A DNA stretch of 64,000 nt from Phycisphaerae bacterium (lineage in GTDB: Bacteria > Planctomycetota > Phycisphaerae > Sedimentisphaerales > Anaerobacaceae): the NCBI GenBank assembly GCA_030608075.1, contig JAUWIU010000001.1, forward strand, positions 1-64,000, in the 5' to 3' direction. Both the position numbers and the translations under genes were made by a program. Below, one piece after another: positions 1 through 9,351 of the stretch (positions are counted from its first letter, which is position 1; the number at the start of each line of letters is the position of its first letter). The notes under the pieces were generated by a model. It searched no databases and was not told the origin of the DNA. It saw only the letters and a list, made by a program, of their open reading frames with translations.

Positions 1-2
1 AC

Positions 3-683
3 CCAATCGCTAACGGCTGGTTCCATAATATCGACTGGGGCGGTGAAGTTAGAGGCGATATCCACCTGGTGATAGCCGACCCACCTCCTGGCACATATAC
101 GCTTACAAGCTACCACAACCACTGGGAACCGGCGAAGCAGTCAACTCGTAACTGCCTGGACCGGACATCGACCATGCCGCCTATGCCTGTAGTGTATGCC
201 ACATCTCGAGGCGGGGGTGTCACATCGCTTGCGGAAGCGTATAACATCGATGTAACGAGCGTCCTTTCCGATGCTGACGTTGCAACTTCAACCATAATGT
301 TTGAGACGGACGGCATTGACGTGCTTGTGGTCTACGACGGCGGCGATGACTCGTATCCCGACCCTGCCCGGCCGGGCCGTGAAGGTTCGAAGGGAATTCT
401 CAACGCTTTCGAGCTGGTGTGCGTTGGGATACCCCCGGTGCCTGAGCCGCCGGGGTGTCCGTGCCCGGGCGATTTGGACAGCAATGACCAGGTAGACCTG
501 CAGGACCTCGATGCTCTGGTCAATATGTTAGTTGCGGCTGGACCTCCGTTTATTGTGCCTGTTGGACCGGGCCACTGCGGAGACCTGGTTGCTGAGACCG
601 GTCAAGTAGACCTGCAGGATTTGGATGCTCTGGTAAATATGTTAGTGAATGCGGGACCGCCTTTTATTGTCCCTTGTGAATAA
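3..683 (+). CDS. Secreted protein with dockerin-like C-terminal repeats (5' partial)
   Basis: The reading frame is open from the window edge, so the N-terminus lies outside; a GTG at 69 is only an internal codon. The last 75 or so residues carry two near-identical Asp-rich repeats of about 25 residues, each containing QVDLQDLDALVNML and ending in AGPPFIVP. They are preceded by a proline/cysteine linker (PEPPGCPCPG). This tail resembles the duplicated, calcium-binding dockerin-like segment seen at the C-terminus of many planctomycete secreted proteins. The visible upstream part is not recognised as a catalytic domain. A rho-independent terminator follows the stop codon, so this is the last gene of its transcript. 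Confident about a secreted dockerin-like protein; the function of the main domain is unknown. Confidence 0.75.
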   Translation, partial: PIANGWFHNIDWGGEVRGDIHLVIADPPPGTYTLTSYHNHWEPAKQSTRNCLDRTSTMPPMPVVYATSRGGGVTSLAEAYNIDVTSVLSDADVATSTIMFETDGIDVLVVYDGGDDSYPDPARPGREGSKGILNAFELVCVGIPPVPEPPGCPCPGDLDSNDQVDLQDLDALVNMLVAAGPPFIVPVGPGHCGDLVAETGQVDLQDLDALVNMLVNAGPPFIVPCE

Positions 684-711
684 CGTAGTTGTGCTTGATA
701 TAACCAATTTA

Positions 712-749
712 GGGCCTATGCTTATTGATGGGTGTAGGCCCTTTTTTTT
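712..749 (+). terminator. Rho-independent terminator
   Basis: A 7-bp perfect stem, GGGCCTA (712-718) pairing with TAGGCCC (735-741), encloses a 16-nt loop and is followed by eight T. It lies 29 bp after the stop of the dockerin-like gene on the same strand. Confidence 0.9.
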
Positions 750-942
750 GTGTCACGATATATGGTGGGGCAGGTTCGGCTGACCGACAAATAGCCCCAT
801 TTGGGGCCGGCATCAGGTAAGAAACGCCGAAATAGCCTCGGGGGTTCACATTTTACTTTCAGCAGCAATGGGTTCGTGTTAGTATTTGATTTCTGTAATC
901 ACCCGTAGGATACTCATTTTTGATAATTAAGGAGACTGCGAA

Positions 943-2619
943 ATGAGAAGAAGACGCTCTCTGATTGGTTTTATTTTTGTCGTTGTCCTGTTCGGTTCCG
1001 GCATTGTCATGTCAGCGGAGCCGCCACACAACGTTAAGAAGAGCACCAAGCAGGCAAAGGATTCCAATAAAGTTTTCATCGCTGTCACTGATAAAATCAA
1101 TCTTATGGCCAAAGAGGTGGATTACCTTGACGACCAATACGAAAAGAGCAACGCTAAATGGCAAAAGTACAAGACCAAGATGGTGCTTCTCGAGGAAATA
1201 ACCAGGACCATTCTGGCTGACGCCAAAAAGGGTGATACCAAAAGCCTGAATGACCTGGGCAAGGTTAAAGCCGGTCTGGAAAAGGTCCATAGAGCGATGC
1301 CCGCGAAACTTCCATCGGGTCCCGCCGGTCCCGGACGCTTCGGGGCCTACTACACGCAACTGAAATATACCCTCGAGTGGGACAGGCCGCAGCGGGTTGG
1401 CCCGCTGGCCGACGTGGTGGTGCGGTTTGATGATGCCGGATATAAACTCGTCTTCTGGCGCGGTACCAACTATGTTCCGTGCCGGGTAACCGAAAACCAG
1501 ATATGGTACACTGACTCATCAGTCAGACGCAGGGGCGGCATCGGCACCAGAGGCAACTGCGAACCGATGTCGGACAAGCAAAACCGCTACTGCCGAGTGC
1601 GCATTCTTGAAAGTAACGATGCACGCGCGGTTGTTCACTGGCGTTATTCTCCTGTGGACATAAATTACCATCTCTGCTTTGTTGATGAAGTGACCAACTG
1701 GGGCGATTGGGTCGATGAATTCTATACTATCTATCCGGACGGCATCGGTATCCGAAAGGTAACACTGCACACGTCGGCGCCGCAGGCCTGGGCTCAGTGG
1801 CAGGAATCTATTGTTGTCAACCAGCCCCATACAAAGCCCGAGGACAATATCGAACTGGCTGCTGTGACGGCAGCCAATTTGAAGGGCCAATACCGCCGAT
1901 ACACCTGGACGCAAATGGGTGCACCCGAATTCACGGACCAGCCGGAAAACGTTTGCATCCAAATGATAAACCTAAAAGCTGCCCACAAACCGTTCTCGAT
2001 TGTTGACCCGCAAGGCGCAGCAATCGAACCATACAGAGGCCGTGCTTCCGCTTCGTTGTTTACCGCCTGGGACCACTGGCCCGTCTCGCAGGACAAAAGC
2101 TCCACCAGGGTCGTTACTACTTTCGACAAACCTTCGAGCACATCGCTGTGTCACGTGCGGTGGAGGCACTATGCTCGGCAAGGCCAGTCGGACACCAAGA
2201 TTATGATGCAGGGCATAACTGAAAAGGACGTCACGCAGCTTGTTCCGCTTGCAAAGTCGTGGCTGCATCCGCCGACGCTGAACCTCAAAAGCCGCCTGGT
2301 TGGCGCCGCCTTCACAAGCCATGGATACGACCAGACACAGCGGGCGTACGTACTAAGCTGCAAAAAGGCAGGCAAGCCTTCTCAACTGCGATTTACGTTG
2401 GCCGCCGACGCCGACTCACCCGTGGTCAATCCCGCTTTCGTCATCACGAACTGGGGCACCAGTGACGTGTCGTTAAAGGTCGATGGCCGGGAAAAAACGC
2501 AGGGTAAAGACTTCCGTTTCGGACACAGGCGCAATCCTGAATCCAGCGACCTGATTGTCTGGGTCAAGAAAGAAACGCAAGAGCCGGTTGTGTTCACTTT
2601 CACGCCTAAGGACGTGTAA
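943..2619 (+). CDS. Secreted protein of unknown function, 558 aa
   Basis: The start is an ATG 8 bp after AAGGAG (929-934). Residues 1-24 form a signal peptide: an Arg-rich start, a hydrophobic core, and a probable cut after MSA. Residues 30-100 are charged and helical, possibly coiled coil. The rest is rich in Trp, Tyr, Arg and beta-prone segments (for example WDRPQRVGPLADVVVRFDD and WAQWQESIVVNQPH), like a large beta-sandwich. I recognise no catalytic signature. It lies directly upstream of an SSS transporter, a fucose mutarotase and sulfatases, so a role in handling polysaccharide outside the cytoplasm is likely, but this is inference from context. The stop codon falls inside the left arm of a long inverted repeat (2606-2771), so that element supplies the last few codons and may act as the transcript end. 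Confidence 0.8.
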   Translation: MRRRRSLIGFIFVVVLFGSGIVMSAEPPHNVKKSTKQAKDSNKVFIAVTDKINLMAKEVDYLDDQYEKSNAKWQKYKTKMVLLEEITRTILADAKKGDTKSLNDLGKVKAGLEKVHRAMPAKLPSGPAGPGRFGAYYTQLKYTLEWDRPQRVGPLADVVVRFDDAGYKLVFWRGTNYVPCRVTENQIWYTDSSVRRRGGIGTRGNCEPMSDKQNRYCRVRILESNDARAVVHWRYSPVDINYHLCFVDEVTNWGDWVDEFYTIYPDGIGIRKVTLHTSAPQAWAQWQESIVVNQPHTKPEDNIELAAVTAANLKGQYRRYTWTQMGAPEFTDQPENVCIQMINLKAAHKPFSIVDPQGAAIEPYRGRASASLFTAWDHWPVSQDKSSTRVVTTFDKPSSTSLCHVRWRHYARQGQSDTKIMMQGITEKDVTQLVPLAKSWLHPPTLNLKSRLVGAAFTSHGYDQTQRAYVLSCKKAGKPSQLRFTLAADADSPVVNPAFVITNWGTSDVSLKVDGREKTQGKDFRFGHRRNPESSDLIVWVKKETQEPVVFTFTPKDV

Positions 2620-2771
2620 ATAAATTATCTTCCATTTTTGGCCGGCTGTGGCTTCGGCGGGCGGCGTCAGTAAAATTCGGACTACCAACCAGTAGGCCTG
2701 CATTTTACTTCCTTGCCAGCCTCGTCCTCGTTCAGCCAAAATCGAAACCTAATTTATTTACAAGTCCTAAG
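2606..2771. repeat. 166-bp imperfect palindrome (fold-back element)
   Basis: The outer 23 bp (2606-2628) match the reverse complement of 2749-2771 at 20 of 23 positions. Similarity continues inward (TTTTGGC and GTAAAAT blocks) to a centre at about 2688, CTAC-CAACCA-GTAG. The whole stretch can fold into one long hairpin. It overlaps the last codons and stop of the preceding gene. It holds no ORF, so it is either a MITE-like fold-back element or a processed mRNA 3' structure. Confidence 0.7.
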
Positions 2772-2828
2772 CGGCGATAGGCTCCGACACGTACGTCAAA
2801 AACAGCACCAAAATAACAAAATCAGGGC

Positions 2829-2857
2829 TTTACAACCGCGGCCTGAAGAATTAAAAT
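2829..2857 (+). promoter_or_regulatory. Sigma70-type promoter of the sugar operon
   Basis: TTTACA (2829-2834), a 17-bp spacer and TAAAAT (2852-2857) each match the consensus hexamers at 5 of 6 positions. The site is 71 bp upstream of the symporter start. It separates the sugar operon from the secreted gene before it. Confidence 0.6.
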
Positions 2858-2928
2858 TTCGTTTTCTCTTACAACGCAGGATTTTTACTTTGGAAATAAT
2901 GCTTCGTTCTTTTCGGTAAGGATAAGTT

Positions 2929-4641
2929 ATGCTTTTGTTAGCAACAGCAATTTCCAGGCTCGACCTGACAATCATTATCACCTACCTCATTGGGATTATG
3001 GTCATAGGTATCTGGGCCGGCTATAGAAAAAAGGCATCAAGCACACAGTTCTTTCTTGCAGGCAGGTCGTTAAAGTGGCCTATGATCGGGGCTGCACTAT
3101 TTACCGCCAACATATCGACAATCCACCTGGTGGGTCTGGCCGCCTCAGGATTCAGTGAGGGCATTGTCGTTGGCAACTTCGAATGGATGGCATCGTTCTG
3201 CCTGATTCTACTGGGCTTGATATTCGTACCGTTCTACCTTCGCACGAAGATTAATACACTGCCTGAGTTCCTTGAGAAACGATACAGTACTACCTGCAGA
3301 ATGATCATGGCATTTATTACCATATGGTCAGCTCTTTTGGTCCACATCGGTGTCAGTCTTTATGCCGGCGCAAAGGTGTTCGATTACTTCTTCGGCATCC
3401 CGGTGGTTTGGTCAATCACTATCATCGCCATCGTGACAGCAATCTACACGATTTTAGGTGGCCTTAGGGCCATCGTTGTTACAGACTCAATCCAGGCAGT
3501 TCTACTTCTTGGTGGCTGTGTTCTGCTAACGGTTTTCGCCATTCTAAAACTCCCAGGCGCAGGAATCCACTCTTTTGCTGAGCTCAGACAGGCAGTCCAG
3601 CCTGACCAACTCAGCATGGCTCACTCACTTAGAGACGCCAACGGTAATTTCAACGAGTATTCATGGCTGACCGTGATGATAGGCTATCACGTGCTGGGTA
3701 TCTGGTACTGGTGCACCGACCAAACCATTGTACAGAAAACACTTGGCGCCAAAGATATGCGGAACGGTCAGCTTGGAGCAGTATTTGCGGGCGTTTTGAA
3801 GATTCTACCTCTGTTCTTCATGGTTTTACCCGGTGTATTGGCTTATGTCCTTTTCTCAGATCAGATCGCCAAACCGAACGATACCCTGACTGTTATGATA
3901 GATAACCTTTTGCCGATAGGCTTGAAAGGTCTGTTTGCCGCCGGTCTGCTTGCGGCAGTGATGAGTACAGTCGAAGCAGCATTGAATAGCACCGCTACCG
4001 TTACCGCCGAAGATATTGTGAAGCGCATTCGCCCGGAGACAAAGGACCGGACGCTCGTCCTCATCGGACGGATCACCGCCTGCGTCGTGATTGTTCTGGC
4101 GATGATTTGGTCACCCTATTGCGAAAGATTCAGAAATATCTTTGTCGTTATCAACAAGGTACCGATGATGTTTGCACCGGCGATCACGACGGTGTTCGTT
4201 TTGGGTGTGTTCTGGAAACGCGGCACAAAGCAGGCGGCCCTTGCTACGTTCATTGTTGGTTTAGTCGTCGGCCTGGCATAATTCCTGGTCGACCTGCCCC
4301 ATACGGTGGCTGCTGTGAACATCCAGCCTGCCATAGATGCCATACGAGTGGGGCCCGAAAGAATAGTCGACGGGATGGTCGCGGACTACGGGGTTATCAC
4401 CGACGGCTGGGGCATTCCATTTATGATGATGGGGCTGATTCTATTGAGTATGTGTGTAGCAGTTTATGTGGTCACCAGCCTGCTTACGCCTGCACCGACT
4501 GCAGAAGAGCTTGAGAAAATGGGTTGGAAATCACCGCTTAAAACCCTTGTAGAAAAGAAGATCACAAAGATTACCGATCCCAGGGCAATAGCTATCGGGC
4601 TGTTTATATTAATGGTCGTCCTATACTATATACTACGATAG
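2929..4641 (+). pseudogene. SSS-family sodium/sugar symporter, interrupted by an in-frame TAA
   Basis: The first part (2929-4278, 450 codons) is a typical sodium:solute symporter: an N-terminal membrane helix, then the motifs QFFLAGRSLKWP, GLAASGFSEG, YTILGGLRA and, near residue 345, MSTVEAALNS. It starts with ATG after AAGGA. A TAA at 4279-4281 ends it inside a membrane helix (GLVVGLA-stop-FLVDLP). The same frame then stays open to 4641 and encodes the remaining two helices and a typical soluble tail, giving 570 sense codons in all, a normal SSS length. There is no other lesion. Either the gene was inactivated very recently, or a base in the stop codon is an assembly error, or the 450-aa form is all that is made. 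The next gene is fucU, so the expected substrate is L-fucose or a related sugar (inference). Confidence 0.85.
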
Positions 4642-4671
4642 TAAAAAAAGTAACTTCACAGGAGAGTTAAT

Positions 4672-5109
4672 ATGCTTAAAGGTATTTCCCCACTGCTCGG
4701 TCCGGAACTGCTGGGCGCCCTGTTCCGAATGGGACACGGCGATGAAATCGTCCTGGCCGACGCCCATTTCCCCGCTGAAAAGTATAACCCGTATGTTATC
4801 CGGGCCGACGGCGTCCGAATCGCCGACCTGCTCGATGCGATACTGCCGCTTTTTGCCCTCGATGATTACGTGGACGACCCGCTTGTTATGATGAAGGCCG
4901 AACCACAGGACACTCTCGACCCTGCCGTGGAAAAGGCATACCGCGTCCCCATAGACAAGCACTGTCCCGACGCACCTGCGATTACCCGGATAGGACGGTT
5001 CGACTTTTATGAACGAACGGAAGATGCCTTTGCCGTGGTTATGACCGGCGAGCTGGCCAAGTACGGGAATATTATTCTAAGAAAAGGCGTAACTCCCGTT
5101 CAATCTTAG
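4672..5109 (+). CDS. fucU: L-fucose mutarotase (FucU/RbsD family)
   Basis: This 145-residue protein fits the RbsD/FucU family in length. It matches my recollection of E. coli FucU across its length: [14 protein letters not shown] at the start, [15 protein letters not shown] near residue 20 (with the catalytic His in GHGDEI), [18 protein letters not shown], and the C-terminal [16 protein letters not shown]. FucU interconverts the alpha and beta anomers of L-fucose in the cytoplasm so that isomerase or dehydrogenase can use it. The RBS is AGGAG, 7 bp before the ATG, and the gene lies 30 bp after the symporter. It is the strongest evidence that this operon handles L-fucose. Confidence 0.93.
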   Translation: MLKGISPLLGPELLGALFRMGHGDEIVLADAHFPAEKYNPYVIRADGVRIADLLDAILPLFALDDYVDDPLVMMKAEPQDTLDPAVEKAYRVPIDKHCPDAPAITRIGRFDFYERTEDAFAVVMTGELAKYGNIILRKGVTPVQS

Positions 5110-5184
5110 TCACACTGCTGCGCACATTTGGCGGGAGCTAAAAAGTTCAAATGCTAAAGGCCATATTGACTAAAGGACAATGTC

Positions 5185-6203
5185 ATGCGACAGGCAGTAA
5201 TGACACAGCCGGGTAAAATCGAATTTCGCCAGGTTCCCGAACCAAAACCAGGGCCGGGCGAGATATTGTTACGAGTTAAGCAGATTGGCGTATGCGGCTC
5301 TGACATCCACGTCAATCACGGCAAACACCCATTCACTTCATACCCTGTGGTTCAGGGCCACGAGTTCTCCGGCCTGGTCGAGGCCGTGGGCGAAGGTGTC
5401 ACCGCAGTCCAGGCGGGAAAAAAGGCCACCGCCCGGCCGCAGGTCGTCTGCGGGAAGTGTCGACCGTGCCGCCGGGGCGATTACAATATTTGCGACGTCC
5501 TGAAGGTAGAAGGCTTCCAGGCCCCCGGATGTGCACAGGATTTCTTTATAACAACAACCGACAAAATCGTGCCTCTGCCGGATTCGCTGACTTTCGAACA
5601 GGGAGCGCTGGTGGAGCCGACCGCGGTGGCGGTTCATTCAACCGGCCGTGCCCCGGACCTCAAGGGCAAAAACGTTGTCGTTCTCGGCGCCGGCACTATC
5701 GGCAACCTGGTGGCACAGCTTGTCCGTTGTCGCGGAGCGAAAAAGATTTTGATTACCGACCTCAGTAATTTCAGACTCGATGTGCAAAGCAGTGCGGTAT
5801 TCCCGAAACGTCAAACGCCGATACCGAGTCCCTCGCCGATGCCGCGAAACGAGTCTTCGGCGAAGAAGGGTTCGACGTCGCCCTCGAAGCCGTCGGGGTG
5901 GAAGCAACTATGGATGCAGCCATCGATAATATCCAGAAGGGAGGCACCATCGTCGTCATCGGCGTCTTTGCCGAAAAACCACGCATCGATATGTCAATCG
6001 CCGGCGACCGTGAGCTTACCCTCGTCGGCACACTGATGTACAAGCACGAAGACTACCAAAAAGCGGTGGAACTGATAGCAAGCGGTGACGTGGTAACGCA
6101 GCCTCTTGTAACAAAGCATTTCGCCTTTGAGCAGTACCCCGAGGCCTACAAGTTTATCGACGCCCAGGGTGATAAAAGCCTGAAGGTTATGATAGATTTA
6201 TAA
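5185..6203 (+). pseudogene. Zinc-dependent alcohol (sugar) dehydrogenase with a -1 frameshift
   Basis: This is a medium-chain dehydrogenase/reductase of about 340 residues. It shows GVCGSDIH (catalytic Zn Cys), GHEFSG, the structural zinc set CGKCRPCRRGDYNIC, and the Rossmann motif VLGAGTIGN. The frame is lost at 5785-5786: adding one base after GATGTG (ending at 5784) restores a continuous reading into AKQCGIPETSN and on to the normal C-terminus (EAVGVEATMDAA, GTIVVIGVFAEKP), ending at 6203. Without correction, translation stops at 6036 with an unrelated tail. Beside fucU this is probably an L-fucose or other sugar/polyol dehydrogenase (inference). Together with the broken symporter next door, it means either operon decay or base errors in the assembly. 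Confidence 0.85.
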
Positions 6204-6214
6204 AGGGCTCAAAC

Positions 6215-7720
6215 ATGAAACGACGTGATTTCTTAAAGACCGTTGGATTCGGCGCGGCGGCACTGGCGATTCAGGGATGTAATCGCCTCGCGCTGCAGGG
6301 CAAAAAGAGTAACAAGAAACAGCCCAATATCGTCTTTATTATGGCAGATGATATGGGCTATGGCGACGTCGGCTGCTACAACCGCGATTCACTCATCCCA
6401 ACGCCGAACATGGACCGCCTGGCAAAACAGGGCGTGCGTTTCACCGACGCACATTCGCCCTCGGCAGTGTGCACACCAACACGCTACGGTGTGCTTACCG
6501 GCCGATACTGTTGGCGAACGCGCCTGAAACGCAGCGTACTAAACGGCTTCTCACAGCCATTGATTTCGCAGGAGCGGCTGACCGTAGCCGAGCTGCTTAA
6601 AACGCACGGTTACCATACCGCCTGCATCGGCAAGTGGCATCTCGGCGTCGGCTGGCAGTCAAAGGATGGAAGAGCCATAACCAGCACGAAAGACACCAAA
6701 CGGGTTGACTTCACTAAACCCATTACCGACGGGCCAAATGACCACGGCTTTGATTATTCATTTGTCACCGCCTCCTGTTCTAAGATTGATTCTCCACACT
6801 GCTTTATTAAAAATGACCGTACGGTAGGAATTCCAAATATCCAAATCCCGGTCGATAAAAGTCTGGATGGTGATTTTCGTGTACGTCCCGGCCTAACAAC
6901 GTCAGATTGGGTAACCGAAGATGTAGATTTAATCTTCACAAAAAGGGCTGTCGATTTCATCGAGAATCACAAAAACAGTAACCCGCAGGCGCCGTTCTTT
7001 TTATATCTGCCGCTTTCATCACCGCATGCGCCGTGGTTGGCTCCGGAACGATTCAAAGGCAAAAGCAAATCGGGTCCGCGGGGCGACCTTGTCTTTCAAG
7101 TAGATTGGTGTGTGGGCCAAATAATGGATGTGCTCGAGAAGCTCAAACTCAGCGACAACACGCTGCTTATCGTCACAAGCGATAACGGGCCTCGAATAGG
7201 CCATAAGGGGCATAAATCGTCAGGGTCATACCGTGGCTACAAGTCGCACATCTGGGAGGGCGGTCACCGCGTACCGTTTATCGCCCGCTGGCCAGGCAGG
7301 ATTAAACCCGGCACTGTCAGCAACCAGCTGCTATGCCTGACAGACCTGATGGCAACCTGCGCTGCGATTGTTGCAGCCGACCTTCCAGACGGCACCGCCG
7401 AGGACAGCTACAACGTACTGCCCGCCCTTCTGGACGGCAAACTCGATAAGCCAATCCGCAATGCAATCGTGCACCACTCCGTTAAAGGAGTCTTCGCTAT
7501 CCGGCAGGGCCAGTGGAAACTAATCCTCGAAACAAAAACATCAGGTGGATGGGTCCGCCCGCGAGGCAAAGGTCCGGAACCTGGCGCTCCGGGGCAATTG
7601 TACAACGTGACAGATGACCCTTACGAACAAAACGACCTGTATGACAAACATCCGGAAATTGTAAAACGTTTAACTGGCTTGCTCCAAAAATATAAGCGGC
7701 AGGGTTACAGCCGACCCTAA
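6215..7720 (+). CDS. Sulfatase (family S1, formylglycine type), Tat/lipoprotein signal
   Basis: The 501-residue protein starts with a twin-arginine-like KRRDFLK and a lipobox ending at Cys22, so it is exported and probably lipid-anchored. Metal-binding Asp45-Asp46 lie in NIVFIMADDMGYGDVG. Cys86 in CTPTR (C-x-P-x-R) is the residue converted to formylglycine. HLG (in GKWHLG) and SDNGP are further active-site blocks. Family S1 enzymes hydrolyse sulfate esters of polysaccharides; the exact sugar cannot be read from sequence here. No sulfatase-maturing enzyme lies in the window, so formylglycine must be made by a protein encoded elsewhere. It follows the broken dehydrogenase by 11 bp, in the same operon. 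Confidence 0.93.
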   Translation: MKRRDFLKTVGFGAAALAIQGCNRLALQGKKSNKKQPNIVFIMADDMGYGDVGCYNRDSLIPTPNMDRLAKQGVRFTDAHSPSAVCTPTRYGVLTGRYCWRTRLKRSVLNGFSQPLISQERLTVAELLKTHGYHTACIGKWHLGVGWQSKDGRAITSTKDTKRVDFTKPITDGPNDHGFDYSFVTASCSKIDSPHCFIKNDRTVGIPNIQIPVDKSLDGDFRVRPGLTTSDWVTEDVDLIFTKRAVDFIENHKNSNPQAPFFLYLPLSSPHAPWLAPERFKGKSKSGPRGDLVFQVDWCVGQIMDVLEKLKLSDNTLLIVTSDNGPRIGHKGHKSSGSYRGYKSHIWEGGHRVPFIARWPGRIKPGTVSNQLLCLTDLMATCAAIVAADLPDGTAEDSYNVLPALLDGKLDKPIRNAIVHHSVKGVFAIRQGQWKLILETKTSGGWVRPRGKGPEPGAPGQLYNVTDDPYEQNDLYDKHPEIVKRLTGLLQKYKRQGYSRP

Positions 7721-7765
7721 GGGGCAGCTAATAACTTGGTGTTATAAAGTCAGAAAGGAATACCA

Positions 7766-9286
7766 GTGAATCGCCGTGAATTCTTAAGAACAATGGGGCT
7801 GAGCGCAGCAGCATTGTCCATACCCGGATGCCGGGTAAGGGCCAAACAACGCCCCAACATGATTTTTATCATGTCGGACGACCACGCCGCCCAGGCCATA
7901 AGCTGCTACGGCAGCAAAATAAACAAGACGCCGAACATCGACCGCCTTGCTAAAGAAGGCATGCGGTTTGACAACTGTTTCTGCACGAATTCCATTTGCG
8001 TACCAAGCCGAGCAACTATCCTGACGGGAAAGTACAGCCACAAAAACGGGTGCCTGACGTTGTCTAACCGCTTCGACAATACCCAGCAGACGTTTCCAAA
8101 ACTCCTGCAAAAAGCCGGATACTACACCGGCATAATCGGCAAATGGCACTTGAAGACCGAACCGACCGGATTCGATTACTACAACGTTCTGCCCGGCCAG
8201 GGATTGTACTTCGACCCCTACTTCAAGGAAAAAGGAAACCCCTGGCAAGCTGGGAAAAAGGGCGGCAAACATTACGAGGGATATGTTACTGACGTTATCA
8301 CGGATTTGGCACTCAACTTCCTAAAAAACAGACCGCAGGACAAGCCCTTCTGTCTTCTCTACCATCACAAGGCCCCTCACGACATGTGGGAGTACGACGA
8401 CAAGCACGCCCATCTCTTTGAGGACGTCGATATTCCCGAGCCTGAGAATCTGTTCGACAACTATGAGCACCGCGGCGAAGCCATCAAGCGGGTCACACAA
8501 AAGCTGACGATGGCCGAGGCAATCACCCTGCATTCGACCCAGGGGCACCAGTTCGACAAGGTTCGCGAAAAGATAGGCCATCTTCCTCCCGACGAGCAGA
8601 AGCGTAAGGCCTATCAGTATTTCATCAAGGCCTACCTGCGGTGTGTTGCCTCAATAGATGAAAACATCGGGAAAGTGCTGGACTACCTCGACAAGAGCAG
8701 TCTTGCCAAGAATACGATTGTCGTTTACACGTCCGACCAGGGGTTCTTCCTCGGCGAACACGGGCTCTTCGACAAGCGATTTATGTATGAGGAATCCCTG
8801 CGCATGCCCTTGCTCGTCCGTTATCCAGGAGAAATAAAAGCCGGCAGCGTCAACGACGATATTGTCACCAATGTTGATTTTGCCGAAACTTTTCTGGATT
8901 ATGCCGGCGCAGCTATCCCCGGCGATATGCAGGGGCGAAGCGTAAGACCTTTACTGAAAGGCCGAACACCACACGACTGGCCGAAGTCTATGTATTATCG
9001 TTACTGGATGCACCGGGCCCATTTCAACGTGGCTGCTCATTTCGGCGTCCGAACCAAACGCTACAAGTTGATTTATTACTACGGCCTCGGACTGGGCGCC
9101 AAAGGAGCAAAAAAGAAACCTACGCCCCCGGAATGGGAGCTTTTTGATTTGAAGAAAGACCCCATGGAAATGAACAACGTTTACGGAGACCCTGCCTATG
9201 CCGGTGTCGTGAAAGAACTCAAGGCCGAATTGATAAGACTCCGCAAAAAGCTCGAAGATGACAATGATGGCATTGTCATTCAATAA
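7766..9286 (+). CDS. Sulfatase (family S1, formylglycine type), Tat/lipoprotein signal
   Basis: This is a second sulfatase of 506 residues with the same export layout: NRREFLR, then a lipobox ending at Cys22. Asp38-Asp39 in FIMSDDHAAQ bind the metal, and Cys78 in CVPSR is the formylglycine site. GKWHLKTEP and SDQGFFLGEHG complete the catalytic set. It is clearly a different S1 subgroup from the preceding sulfatase (DDH rather than DDM context, a longer middle part, and the GLFDKRFMYEES block typical of iduronate/glucosamine-sulfatase-like enzymes). Two unlike sulfatases in one operon suggest sulfate esters at two different positions or residues of the glycan (inference). Confidence 0.93.
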   Translation: MNRREFLRTMGLSAAALSIPGCRVRAKQRPNMIFIMSDDHAAQAISCYGSKINKTPNIDRLAKEGMRFDNCFCTNSICVPSRATILTGKYSHKNGCLTLSNRFDNTQQTFPKLLQKAGYYTGIIGKWHLKTEPTGFDYYNVLPGQGLYFDPYFKEKGNPWQAGKKGGKHYEGYVTDVITDLALNFLKNRPQDKPFCLLYHHKAPHDMWEYDDKHAHLFEDVDIPEPENLFDNYEHRGEAIKRVTQKLTMAEAITLHSTQGHQFDKVREKIGHLPPDEQKRKAYQYFIKAYLRCVASIDENIGKVLDYLDKSSLAKNTIVVYTSDQGFFLGEHGLFDKRFMYEESLRMPLLVRYPGEIKAGSVNDDIVTNVDFAETFLDYAGAAIPGDMQGRSVRPLLKGRTPHDWPKSMYYRYWMHRAHFNVAAHFGVRTKRYKLIYYYGLGLGAKGAKKKPTPPEWELFDLKKDPMEMNNVYGDPAYAGVVKELKAELIRLRKKLEDDNDGIVIQ

Positions 9287-9351
9287 ATCAGCCCGGCAGC
9301 GGAAGTCATTGTAGTTTTTTTACGGCCAATATCGGAGGGACAGGTCACAGA

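Noticed and set aside
4279-4281. Recoding of the symporter stop as selenocysteine or programmed read-through
   Set aside because: The codon is TAA, not TGA, and no structure or slippery sequence was seen next to it. Mutation or sequencing error is simpler.
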